From Streptomyces dangxiongensis (GTDB lineage: Bacteria > Actinomycetota > Actinomycetes > Streptomycetales > Streptomycetaceae), in assembly GCF_003675325.1 (NCBI RefSeq), contig NZ_CP033073.1, positions 1,612,001 to 1,676,000 on the forward strand: a stretch of 64,000 bases of DNA. The letters run 5' to 3'. The position numbers were made by a program, and so were the translations under genes. Positions 34,127 to 42,806 of the stretch are shown here, in pieces; the first letter of the stretch is position 1; the number at the start of each line of letters is the position of its first letter. Under the pieces are notes generated by a model, which saw nothing but the letters and a program-made list of their open reading frames with translations, ran no database searches and was not told the DNA's origin.

Positions 34127-35869
34127 TCAGGGACGCGGCACGTTGCGCAGGTTGGAGCGGGCCATCTGGAGCATCCGGCCCACCCCGCCGTCGAGCACGG
34201 TCTTCGAGGCGGACAGGGCGAACCCGGTGACCATCTCCGCGCTGATCCGCGGCGGGATGGACAGCGCGTTGGGGTCGGTGACGATGTCCACCAGGGCCGG
34301 CCCCTTGTGCCGGAAGGCGTCCTTGAGGGCGCCGGCGAGCTGCTTGGGCTTCTCCACCCGCACCCCGTGGGCACCGCACGCCCGGGCGACGGCGGCGAAG
34401 TCGGGGTTGGTGTTGGTGGTGCCGTACGAGGGCAGACCCGCGACCAGCATCTCCAACTCGACCATGCCGAGGGAGGAGTTGTTGAACAGCACCACCTTGA
34501 CCGGCAGGTCGTACTGCACCAGCGTCAGGAAGTCGCCCATCAGCATGGAGAATCCGCCGTCGCCGGACATGGCCACGACCTGCCGGCGGCGGTCGGTGAA
34601 CTGCGCGCCGATCGCCATCGGCAGCGCGTTCGCCATCGACCCGTGCGAGAACGAACCGATGATCCGGCGGCGGCCGTTCGGCGTGATGTAGCGGGCCGCC
34701 CAGACGTTGCACATGCCCGTGTCGACGGTGAACACCGCGTCGTCGGCGGCGACCTCGTCCAGTACGGCGGCCACGTACTCCGGATGGATCGGGACGTGCT
34801 TGTCGACCTTCCGGGTGTACGCCTTGACCACGCCCTCCAGCGCGTCGGCGTGCTTCTTCAGCATCTTGTCGAGGAAGCGCCGGCTGGTCTTCTCCCGCAC
34901 CCGCGGGATCAGGCAGCGCAGCGTCTCGCGGACGTCGCCCCACACGGCGAGGTCGAGCCGGGAACGGCGGCCGAGCACCTCGGGCCGCACGTCGACCTGG
35001 GCGATCCGCACGTCGTCCGGCAGGAAGGCGTTGTACGGGAAGTCGGTGCCGAGCAGGAGCAGCAGGTCGCACGCGTGGGTGGCCTCGTAGGCGGCGCCGT
35101 AGCCGAGGAGTCCGCTCATCCCCACGTCGAACCTGTTGTCGTACTGGATGAACTCCTTGCCGCGCAGGGCGTGTCCCACCGGTGATTTGATCTTCTCCGC
35201 GAACCGCATGACCTCGGCGTGGGCGCCGGCCGTTCCGCTGCCGCAGAACAGGGTGACCTTGTCGGCCGCGTCGATCATCTCCACGAGCCGGTCGATCTCG
35301 GTGTCGCTGGGCCGGACGGTCGGCCGGGACGTGACGAGGGCGCTCTGCGGGGCCTTCTCCGGAGCCGGTTCGCCGGCGATGTCACCCGGCAGGGACACCA
35401 CGCTCACGCCGCTGCGTCCGACCGCGTGCTGGATGGCGCTCTGGAGCAGCCGGGGCATCTGCTTCGGGCTGGAGATCAGCTCGCAGTAGTGGCTGCACTC
35501 CTGGAACAGCCGGTCCGGGTGCGTCTCCTGGAAGTAGCCGAGGCCGATCTCGCTGGACGGGATGTGCGAGGCGAGGGCCAGGACGGGGGCCATGGAGCGG
35601 TGGGCGTCGTACAGCCCGTTGACGAGGTGCAGGTTGCCCGGGCCGCTGGAGCCGGCGCAGGCGGCCAGAACGCCGGTGAGCTGGGCCTCGGCGCCGGCCG
35701 CGAACGCGGCGGTCTCCTCGTGGCGTACGTGGACCCAGTCGATGGCCGCGTTGCGGCGGACGGCGTCCACGACCGGGTTGAGGCTGTCCCCGACGACACC
35801 GTAGAGGCGGCGCACCCCGGCGCGGACGAGGATGTCGACGAACTGCTCGGCGACGTTCTGTTTGGCCAT
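34127..35869 (-). CDS. poxB: Thiamine-diphosphate-dependent pyruvate oxidase/dehydrogenase (PoxB-like)
   Basis: The 580-residue protein has the three-domain thiamine enzyme layout: N-terminal PYR domain with the catalytic HEETAAF (about residue 48), a central FAD-type domain and a C-terminal PP domain with the thiamine motif GDGGFSMLMGDFLTLV and FNNSSLG (about 436-465). GAEAQLTG and the lack of acetolactate-synthase-specific extensions point to PoxB, which decarboxylates pyruvate to acetate with quinone as acceptor. A membrane-binding C-terminal helix is not clear. It lies alone. Confidence 0.9.
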   Translation of the reverse strand: MAKQNVAEQFVDILVRAGVRRLYGVVGDSLNPVVDAVRRNAAIDWVHVRHEETAAFAAGAEAQLTGVLAACAGSSGPGNLHLVNGLYDAHRSMAPVLALASHIPSSEIGLGYFQETHPDRLFQECSHYCELISSPKQMPRLLQSAIQHAVGRSGVSVVSLPGDIAGEPAPEKAPQSALVTSRPTVRPSDTEIDRLVEMIDAADKVTLFCGSGTAGAHAEVMRFAEKIKSPVGHALRGKEFIQYDNRFDVGMSGLLGYGAAYEATHACDLLLLLGTDFPYNAFLPDDVRIAQVDVRPEVLGRRSRLDLAVWGDVRETLRCLIPRVREKTSRRFLDKMLKKHADALEGVVKAYTRKVDKHVPIHPEYVAAVLDEVAADDAVFTVDTGMCNVWAARYITPNGRRRIIGSFSHGSMANALPMAIGAQFTDRRRQVVAMSGDGGFSMLMGDFLTLVQYDLPVKVVLFNNSSLGMVELEMLVAGLPSYGTTNTNPDFAAVARACGAHGVRVEKPKQLAGALKDAFRHKGPALVDIVTDPNALSIPPRISAEMVTGFALSASKTVLDGGVGRMLQMARSNLRNVPRP

Positions 35870-35935
35870 GGCGCGCGTTGCCCCTTCGCTGTCCCGGGAT
35901 AGCCCTCCCGTTCCATGAATCCACAGGGGCCGCGA

Positions 35936-37475
35936 TTACGCCTCCCACACGGCCGCCGCCGTACGGTCGTCGGCGTAGCCCTTCACCCGCACCTGGGCGT
36001 CGGCGAGGAACGCGGCGAGGCCGGGCGGGGTGCGTCCGGACCAGCGGCGGGCCAGGTAGGCGCACAGGGCGGCCTCGCCGCGCAGCGGCTCGGCCAGACC
36101 CGCGGTGCACATCACCAGCGCGTCACCCGGGCGGGCTACCGAGGCGCGGAAGCGGAACGGCTCCCGGGGCGGCTCGGGAACGGTCTCCGGGGCGGGCTCG
36201 AACGGGCTCGGCGGGGCCGGGACGCCGAGGTCCATCGTCAGCCGGTCACCCTCGGGGGTCCGCTCCGCCGGCGAACCGGCGAGGGCGACCGGGCGGCCCG
36301 CGTCCGCGGTGTCGGTGGTGTCCCTGGTATCGGTGGCGTCCCTGCGGTCCTCGGGCGGCGTGACCGGCTCGATGTCCCGCCACACGCCGTCCCGCAGCCG
36401 GAACAGGCCGCCGTCCCCGACACCGAAGAACACGCGCGTACGGCAGTCCGGGTCGGCGGGCAGGAGCAGACAGCGCAGGCTCGCCGCGTACTCCTCGGGG
36501 TCGACGCCCCGTTCGGCGGCGCTCGCGCGCAGCCTGCCCAGACCGCGGTCGGTCAGCCGGTGCAGGCCGGCCTTCAGGTCACCGCGCCGGGCCGTGCGGA
36601 TGTCCTCCACGAGCCGCTGGTGACTGCGGCCCACGGCCCGGCCGATCCACCGGCACGCCTCGGCCGCCGCCAGGTGCGCGCCGGGCGTGGACCGCGCGCC
36701 GGTGGCCATCGCGACGAGGACGAGCGCCTGCTCGCCGGTCCCGAAGCGCGCGGTGAGCAGCGCGTCCCGGCGGGGCTCGCCGCGGTAGCGCGCCGAGTCC
36801 CCGCGGAGCGACACGGCCCGCAGCGTGCACGGTCCGTACCGCGCGCCGTCCAGCACGGTGTCCGCGACCAGCTCGTCCAGCCCGTCCGGGGGCCGCGAGC
36901 GGGAGCGCGGTGGGTTCGGGGTCGTAGGTGGGAGGCCCGGAGCCGACGTAGTCGACGGAGGGGGCGGAGGGGCCGTAGGGGCCGGACGGTGCGGAGGGGA
37001 CTGTCGGTGGGCCGGCAGCGGGTGCGAGGGAGGTGGGCGCGGGCTCCGGGACGGAGGATGCGCCGGCCTCAAGGGACTCGGCGGCGTACGGGGGTGGGAC
37101 GTACGGGGGCGAGGCGGGGGCCTCCGGGGCCGCGGGCGGCGCAGGGGGCGCGGGCGGCGGTGGTCCGGTGGGTGGGACGGGTCCGACGGGCGGGGTCGGC
37201 CCGGCGGGTGAGGTCGGCCCGGCGGGCGGGGCCGGGTCGGTGGGCGGGGCCGGGTCGGTGGGGGCGGCGCGTTGGGGTGGCACCGACGCGGCGGCCGGGG
37301 GCGGCGGTTGGCGGGCCGGTGGGTCCCGTCGGGCCACCGTGTTCCTCGCCGAGGTGAAGCGGTCGTCCAGGGAATCGGGCACGGCCGTGGGGCCCGTGTC
37401 CTGGGCGGAGTCGTCGTAAAGCTGACCCCACCAGTCGTCCTCGGAACGGGCGGGACTTCCCCCCTGCTGGCTCAT
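35936..37475 (-). pseudogene. Frameshifted PP2C-like protein phosphatase
   Basis: Two overlapping frames make one protein. The first starts with ATG at 37475 (MSQQGGSPARSEDDWWGQLY), followed by a long proline/alanine-rich linker. The second holds the PP2C_2-type domain: ARYGPCTLRAVSLRGDSARY, ALVLVAMATGARS, RVFFGVGDGGLFRLRDG, ASVARPGDALVMCTAGLAEP and KGYADDRTAAAVWEA. The break falls in a run of five C near 36,893; one C fewer restores AAPDGLDELVADTV. The total length is one base more than a multiple of three. A homopolymer error is likely, though real inactivation is possible. Some of the catalytic aspartates are replaced, so metal binding is uncertain. Confidence 0.8.
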
Positions 37476-37806
37476 GCCCCCTGATTGTCCACCGCACGGG
37501 CGGCGGGGAAACGGGGCTCGGGAAAATTCGGCACACCCGGCCCCGCCGGACGGCCTGTCGAGTGAGTGGGTGAACAGCCGTACGAGGAGCGGTCGATGGC
37601 CACCGGGCGGCCCCACCCCCCACGGGAGGACCGCCCGGCGACGTCCCGAGTGGCCCGGAACCGGGCCACGGTCGGTGGACCGGGCGTCCCTGACGCGCCC
37701 GGTGGGCCGGACTGACGGCTGGGTTCCCGGGGCACGGCCGCGCATGCGCGTTCGGCCACGCGTCCCTCGGTACTGCCACTTTCACAGAGACCACACCGCT
37801 ACGGCG
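37476..37806. other. Intergenic region, nothing recognised
   Basis: This 331-base region separates the PP2C gene from the divergent LuxR-like regulator. Frames crossing it lack coding character. It must contain promoters for both genes but none could be pinned. Confidence 0.4.
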
Positions 37807-38772
37807 ATGACGGACGAGGCGGCCTACCGGATGCTGGTGTCCGCGGGCGCGGCCGACGTGGCCGATCTGGCCGGGCGCCTGGCGCTGGCCGAGCAGGACG
37901 CCGAGCGCGCGCTGCGCCGGCTGGAGCGGCAGGGGCTGGCGGCCCGGTCCTCGGCGCGGCCGGGCCGCTGGGTGGCTGCGCCGCCCGGAGTGGCGCTGGG
38001 CGCGCTGCTCACCCAGCAGCGGCACGAGCTGGACAAGGCGGAGCTGACGGCCGCGCTGCTCGCGGAGGAGTACCGGGCGGCGTCGGCCGAACCTGCGGTG
38101 CACGACCTGGTGGAGGTGGTGACCGGCGCGTCCGCGGTCGCCCAGCGGTTCCTGCAACTGCAGTTGGGTGCGACCGAGGAGGTGTGCGCGCTCGTCACCG
38201 GCGATCCCGTGGTCGTGACCGGCACGGAGAACGAGGCGGAGGAGCGGGCGGCCGGACGTGGGGTGCGCTACCGCGTGGTGGTGGAACGGGCCGTGCTGGA
38301 CCTGCCGTACGGGCCGGCCGAGCTGACGGCGGCGCTCGGCCGTGGTGAGCGGGTGCGGCTGGTGGACCGGGTGCCGACCAAGCTGGTGGTGGCCGACCGC
38401 TCGCTGGCGCTGGTGCCGCTGACCTCGAAGACGGCGGAACCGGCCGCGCTGGTGGTGCATGCCGGCGGGCTGCTGGAGCTGCTGGCGGCGCTGTTCGGGT
38501 CGGTGTGGCGGGACGCGCTGCCCCTGCGCCTGGACGCCGGCACGGTGACCCGGGAGCGGCCGGACGGCCCGGACGCCACCGACCTGGAGGTGCTGTCGCT
38601 GCTGTTGGCGGGGCTCACCGACGCCAGCGTGGCGAAGCAGCTCGGCCTGGGCCTGCGGACCGTGCAGCGCCGCGTGCGGCGTCTGATGGAGCTGGCCGGG
38701 GTGACGACCCGGCTGCAACTGGGCTGGCACGCCTGGGAACGGGGCTGGGTGACCCGCGAGGAGCCCCGCTGA
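37807..38772 (+). CDS. TrmB/LuxR-like transcriptional regulator
   Basis: The 321-residue protein begins with a winged helix in TrmB style (MTDEAAYRMLVSAGAADVAD, AERALRRLERQGLAARSS), followed by a coiled coil and an effector-binding region, and ends with a LuxR-type helix-turn-helix (about 255-305: LEVLSLLLAGLTDASVAKQL and GLRTVQRRVRRLMELAGVTT). This two-headed architecture is common in Streptomyces regulators of unknown signal. The start is the first ATG with similarity. It lies 331 bases from the divergent PP2C-like gene. Confidence 0.85.
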   Translation: MTDEAAYRMLVSAGAADVADLAGRLALAEQDAERALRRLERQGLAARSSARPGRWVAAPPGVALGALLTQQRHELDKAELTAALLAEEYRAASAEPAVHDLVEVVTGASAVAQRFLQLQLGATEEVCALVTGDPVVVTGTENEAEERAAGRGVRYRVVVERAVLDLPYGPAELTAALGRGERVRLVDRVPTKLVVADRSLALVPLTSKTAEPAALVVHAGGLLELLAALFGSVWRDALPLRLDAGTVTRERPDGPDATDLEVLSLLLAGLTDASVAKQLGLGLRTVQRRVRRLMELAGVTTRLQLGWHAWERGWVTREEPR

Positions 38773-38788
38773 CCTTCCCTGCCTGTGG

Positions 38789-39970
38789 TCAGTGGGTCAG
38801 GGCGCGGTGGACCGTGTCGGCGACGACGCTCATGCCGGCGTCGTCGAAGTGCAGGTGGTCGCCGGGGTCGTAGGCGGGCGACAGCCGGGTGGGCGCGGCC
38901 GGATCGCGTACGGCGGCGTCGGCGTCGGCGACCGCGTCGAAGACGCCGCCGCCACGGATGAAGGCGTTCACCCGCTGCCGTACGGCCTCACGGGCGGCGG
39001 TCCAGGCGGGGTGGCCGCCGTACGGGGTGAGGGTGACGCCGACGACCCGGATGCCGCGGGCGTGGGCCCGGGCGACGAGGGTGCGGTAGGCGGCGGCGTA
39101 GGCGGCCGGATCGCTCGCCGCCGGGGCGCCGTTGATGTCGTTGACGCCCTCCAGGACGACCAGGACCCGTACCCGGGGCCGGTCCAGGGCGTCGGCGTCC
39201 AGCCGGGCGAGGGCGCTGGGGCCGGTGCCGTCGCGCAACAGCCGGTTGCCGGCGATACCGGCGTTGAGGACGCCGAACCGGTGCCCGCGCAGCCGCTGGG
39301 CGAGCCGGTCGGGCCAGCGGCGGTCGGTGTCGGGGGTGGAGCCGGTGCCGTCGGTGAGCGAGTCACCGAACGCGACGATGCTGCCCCGGGCGGCGCCGCG
39401 GACATCGACGCCGGTGACGTAGTACCAGTGGGCGGTGGTCGCGGTGTATGCGGTGCCGTCCTCGTCGGCCGCCCGGCCGGCGCCGGAGCGGGCCAGGTAG
39501 CTGGTCCGCAGGGCGGTGCGGTGGTAGGTGGCGGGCCCGGAGTCGTCCGGCGTGTACACGGTGACGAGCAGGTCGGCGCCGGCCGGCACCGGCAGCGGCA
39601 CCGGGTCGGTGACCGTGTCCGCGCCCGGCGGGACGGTGGTCCGCGGGGCGCCGTGGAAGGTGGCCGTGTGCAGGGTGCCGGGGACGGCGGCGGGCCCGGC
39701 CGCCCGGCGCAGCGCGACGGTGACCGCGCCCAGGCGCAGGGGCTCGGTGCCGAGCCGGTTGCTGAGCCGGAGGCGGACGGCGGTGCCGCCGATGCTCAGG
39801 TGGACGACGTTGCGGACGGCGGCGCCGGGCAGCGGGGCGGTGGTACCGGAGGGCGCGGCCTCCCAGCCGCCGGTCCACGGCAGCGCGGCGGGCTCGGCGA
39901 CGGCCGGTGCCGCCAGGCCCGGCACCAGCGCCGTCAGGACGACCGCCAGAATCCGTACGACCGTGCGCAT
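38789..39970 (-). CDS. Secreted GDSL/SGNH-family hydrolase
   Basis: The 393-residue protein has a Sec signal peptide (MRTVVRILAVVLTALVPGLA, cleavage near AVAEPA), an N-terminal beta domain of about 170 residues and an SGNH hydrolase domain: block I AFGDSLTDGTG, block II glycine, block III GVNDI and block V DHLHFDD. These enzymes remove acyl groups from lipids or polysaccharides outside the cell. The convergent regulator gene ends 16 bases away. No nearby carbohydrate genes define the substrate. Confidence 0.9.
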   Translation of the reverse strand: MRTVVRILAVVLTALVPGLAAPAVAEPAALPWTGGWEAAPSGTTAPLPGAAVRNVVHLSIGGTAVRLRLSNRLGTEPLRLGAVTVALRRAAGPAAVPGTLHTATFHGAPRTTVPPGADTVTDPVPLPVPAGADLLVTVYTPDDSGPATYHRTALRTSYLARSGAGRAADEDGTAYTATTAHWYYVTGVDVRGAARGSIVAFGDSLTDGTGSTPDTDRRWPDRLAQRLRGHRFGVLNAGIAGNRLLRDGTGPSALARLDADALDRPRVRVLVVLEGVNDINGAPAASDPAAYAAAYRTLVARAHARGIRVVGVTLTPYGGHPAWTAAREAVRQRVNAFIRGGGVFDAVADADAAVRDPAAPTRLSPAYDPGDHLHFDDAGMSVVADTVHRALTH

Positions 39971-40311
39971 GTGTGTCCGCCCTTCCCCGTGACCCGCCGG
40001 AGGCGACCGTCCCACACGGCCGGTCCGCGCCACGGGAACGCCGACGACGGTCCACCCGGTCGGCGCAACGGAGTTCACGCTTTCCCGCACGGGGGCTCTC
40101 GGCCGGTGCAAGGGGAAGGGAGCGGTGCGAGGGAAGGGGGCGGCCCCGCTGAGACCGCGGGGCAAGGACTGACGAGCGGCCGGGAGGGGGCGCGCCGACG
40201 ACACGAACGGCCGGGGTGGGCTGAGTTGCGGTCGGCGCGGCCCCTGCCGAGGGCGGCGGTGGTGGCGCACAACGGCTCGTGCGGAGACCGCCTACGTGCG
40301 GTGCGCGGTGG
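39971..40311. other. Intergenic region, nothing recognised
   Basis: This 341-base region lies upstream of the GDSL gene and downstream of the ada-alkA gene. No convincing promoter, terminator or gene was identified. Confidence 0.4.
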
Positions 40312-41706
40312 TCACCAGGGCAACTCGCCGGCCACCCGCAGGTGTTGCACCGCGTACGACCGCCACGGTCGCCAGGTGCCGGGGATGTCGGCGCCGGGCG
40401 GGGCCACGTCGGGGTCGCCGAGGGCGCGTACGCGCAGGGCGGCGACGACGGCCGGATCCATGCCGGGCAGGGCGAGCAGGGCCTTCTCGGCGTCGTCCCG
40501 GTCGGCGCCCGCGTCCAGCCGTACGGTGCCGTCGGCTAGGGCGGCGGCCAGCGCGCCCAGCGGGCCGGCGGGTTCGGCCTCGGCGAGGACGGCGGGCTCG
40601 GGGAAGAGATGCGTGAGGCTGCCGCAGGGCGCGTCGAGGGTCTTGCCGTACCTGCGCACCAGTTCCTGGGCGCCCCGGGTGCCGGCCAGGGCGCGCACGG
40701 CGGGCTCCAGCGGGTCCACCGCACCGGGCGAGCGCAGCCCGGGCCGGGCGGCGACGAGCGGGGCGAGCCGCGGGGCGGCACCGAGGCGCTCGTCGACGGC
40801 GTACGGGTCGGCGTCCAGGTCGAACAGCCGCCGCAGCCGTTGCACGGCGGTGGTGAGGTCCCGGGGGTCGGTGAGGTTCAGCCGGGCCTCGAGCCAGCCG
40901 CCCGGGTGGGTGCCGGCACCGGCCCTCGCCGCCCGGGTGCGTTCGTGGACGGCGACGAGCGCGGTGCCGTACGGCAGCCGCAGACCGCGCCGGTAGGTTC
41001 GGCCGCCCGGTCCGCCGGTCACCTCCTCGACGCCCGGCACGGCCTCCCGGGCGAGCTGGTCGAAGACGGCGGCGGCCTGGTACGTGCCCCGGTGGGCGAG
41101 CCGGAGCGGGATGCCGGCGCCGGGCACGGCGCGGCGGACGCCCCGGTCGCGGGGGGCGGCGGCGCGCACCTCGGTCGGTGTCGCGTCGTACACCTCGCGG
41201 ATGGTGTCGTTGAACTGCCGCACGCTGGCGAACCCGGACGCGAACGCGATCTGGGTGACGGGCAGGTCGGTGGTCCGGAGCAGCACCCGCGCGGTGTGCG
41301 CCCGCTGTGCCCGGGCGAGCGCGACGGGTCCGGCGCCCAGTTCGGCGGTGAGCTGCCGCTGGACCTGCCGGGCGCTGTAGCCGAGCCGCGCGGCGAGCCC
41401 GGCGACACCCTCGCGGTCCACGACGCCGTCGGCGATCAGGCGCATGGCCCGGCCGACGACGTCCGCGCGGACGTTCCACTCCGCCGAACCGGGCACGGCG
41501 TCCGGCCGGCACCGCCGGCAGGCGCGGAACCCGGAGCCCTGGGCGGCGGCGACCGTCGCGAAGAACCGCACGTTGTGCCGCTTCGGCGTCACCGCCGGGC
41601 AACTGGGCCGGCAGTAGATGCCGGTGGTCTCGACAGCGAAGAAGAACGCCCCGTCGAACCGTCCGTCCCGGCTGCGTACAGCCTCGTACCTGGTGTCCGC
41701 GTCCAT
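40312..41706 (-). CDS. Ada-AlkA fusion: AraC-type regulator with 3-methyladenine DNA glycosylase
   Basis: The 464-residue protein combines three parts. First is an Ada metal-binding domain (YCRPSCP...FRACRRCRPD, C-x3-C and C-x2-C, about 33-75) whose first cysteine accepts methyl groups from phosphotriesters. Second is an AraC helix-turn-helix (about 95-180: VAGLAARLGYSARQVQRQL, IAFASGFASVRQFNDTI). Third is an AlkA glycosylase domain ending with LLALPGMDPAVVAALRVRAL and GDPDVAP, where the catalytic aspartate lies. It should sense DNA methylation damage, activate its own gene and excise alkylated bases. The ATG at 41706 follows GGGAG; a GTG 27 bases upstream is also in frame. Confidence 0.92.
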   Translation of the reverse strand: MDADTRYEAVRSRDGRFDGAFFFAVETTGIYCRPSCPAVTPKRHNVRFFATVAAAQGSGFRACRRCRPDAVPGSAEWNVRADVVGRAMRLIADGVVDREGVAGLAARLGYSARQVQRQLTAELGAGPVALARAQRAHTARVLLRTTDLPVTQIAFASGFASVRQFNDTIREVYDATPTEVRAAAPRDRGVRRAVPGAGIPLRLAHRGTYQAAAVFDQLAREAVPGVEEVTGGPGGRTYRRGLRLPYGTALVAVHERTRAARAGAGTHPGGWLEARLNLTDPRDLTTAVQRLRRLFDLDADPYAVDERLGAAPRLAPLVAARPGLRSPGAVDPLEPAVRALAGTRGAQELVRRYGKTLDAPCGSLTHLFPEPAVLAEAEPAGPLGALAAALADGTVRLDAGADRDDAEKALLALPGMDPAVVAALRVRALGDPDVAPPGADIPGTWRPWRSYAVQHLRVAGELPW

Positions 41707-41910
41707 CACGTCTCCCAGTGTGCGCCGGGGCACCGGACGCGGCTGGCGGAAATCGGACGAGGACCGGGATGCCGGCGGCGGGACCCGGGGGCGGCACCCC
41801 CGGGAGGCCGTTGCGTGCGGTACCCGGAGCGACGGGACAGCGACAGGACCCGCAAGTTGCCGCTCCCGGGTCCCGTCCTGGTGCGGGCCGGCTAGGGCCT
41901 GTCTCTTTGG

Positions 41911-42504
41911 TCAGCGTCGGCTCCAGATGAGGATGCCCGCGAGGTGGAGTGCGGCCTGGTAGGCGATCGCGAGCTTGTCGGTTCGTGTGGCCAGGCCGCG
42001 CCACTGCTTGAGGCGGTTGATGCACCGCTCGACACTGTTGCGCTGCTTGTATGCCTCGCTGTCGAAGCCGGGCGGACGGCCACCGAGTCGGCCTCGCCGT
42101 AGACGGTGGCCGACTTGGTCGGACGGCTGCGGGATGACAGCACGGATGCCCCGGCGCCGCAGGTGGGCGCGGATGGCGCGTGAGGAGTACGCGCGGTCGG
42201 CCAGGACGGCCAGGGGCCGGGTCCTGGGCCTTCCCGGGCCGGGACGAGGTACGCGGATGCGGGACATCACCGTCTCGAAGGCGGGTGCGTCACCTGCTTG
42301 GCCTGCGGTGACGGTGAAGGCCAGGGGTCGTGCGTGGCCGTCTGCGGCCAGGTGGACCTTGGTGCTCAGCCCGCCGCGCGAGCGTCCCAGCCCGTGATCG
42401 GCGGGCTCTCCCGGGCGCGTCGCCCCTTTTGCGTGCTCCGGCAGCGTGCTGGTGGGCCCGCACGACCGTGGAGTCCACCGACACCGTCCAGTCGAGGTCG
42501 TCAT
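41911..42504 (-). CDS. IS5-family transposase, downstream frame (orfB)
   Basis: This frame supplies the catalytic remainder: GLSTKVHLAADGHARPLAFT, LAVLADRAYSSRAIRAHL (second aspartate), then the DDE-end segment YKQRNSVERCINRLKQWRGL with the final glutamate, ending IWSRR. Frame B is +1 (or -2) relative to orfA; slippage could occur at GCAAAAGGGG. Whether a full-length fusion is made is untested. Confidence 0.85.
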   Translation of the reverse strand: MTTSTGRCRWTPRSCGPTSTLPEHAKGATRPGEPADHGLGRSRGGLSTKVHLAADGHARPLAFTVTAGQAGDAPAFETVMSRIRVPRPGPGRPRTRPLAVLADRAYSSRAIRAHLRRRGIRAVIPQPSDQVGHRLRRGRLGGRPPGFDSEAYKQRNSVERCINRLKQWRGLATRTDKLAIAYQAALHLAGILIWSRR

Positions 42505-42769
42505 CGGCGTCCGCTGCCGCCAGGACAGCGGCGAGGATCATCTCCCAGGTGCCGTCGACGGCCCATCTGATCAGCCGTTTGTGAGCGGTCTGGAATGAGC
42601 CGAGCTCGTCGGGAAGGTCTCGCCAGGGCGAGTTGGTGCGGTACTTCCACGCGATGGCCTCGAGCGTTCGGCGGTGATCGGCCCAACGCCGCCCGCGGAC
42701 CGGATCGGCCGGCATCAGCGGCTCGATCCGGTCCCACATCGCATCGGTGATCACTAATCGGACAGACAC
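42290..42769 (-). CDS. IS5-family transposase, upstream frame (orfA)
   Basis: The 159-codon frame starts with GTG at 42769 and encodes the N-terminal region (ITDAMWDRIEPLMP, WKYRTNSPWRDLPDELGSFQ, VSVDSTVVRAHQHAAGARKR) including the first catalytic aspartate (VDST). Past the AAAAGGGG run near 42,425 the frame becomes a random arginine-rich tail. The rest of the transposase lies in another frame, as in IS427-type elements that use a frameshift. Confidence 0.85.
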   Translation of the reverse strand: MSVRLVITDAMWDRIEPLMPADPVRGRRWADHRRTLEAIAWKYRTNSPWRDLPDELGSFQTAHKRLIRWAVDGTWEMILAAVLAAADADDDLDWTVSVDSTVVRAHQHAAGARKRGDAPGRARRSRAGTLARRAEHQGPPGRRRPRTTPGLHRHRRPSR

Positions 42770-42806
42770 ATCCGATCAACTGACCAATCCATCAAAGAGA
42801 CACGCT

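Noticed and set aside
33892..34230. 112-codon plus-strand frame between the RsbW-like gene and poxB
   Set aside because: It runs into the poxB 3' end antisense, has no ribosome site and no family resemblance.
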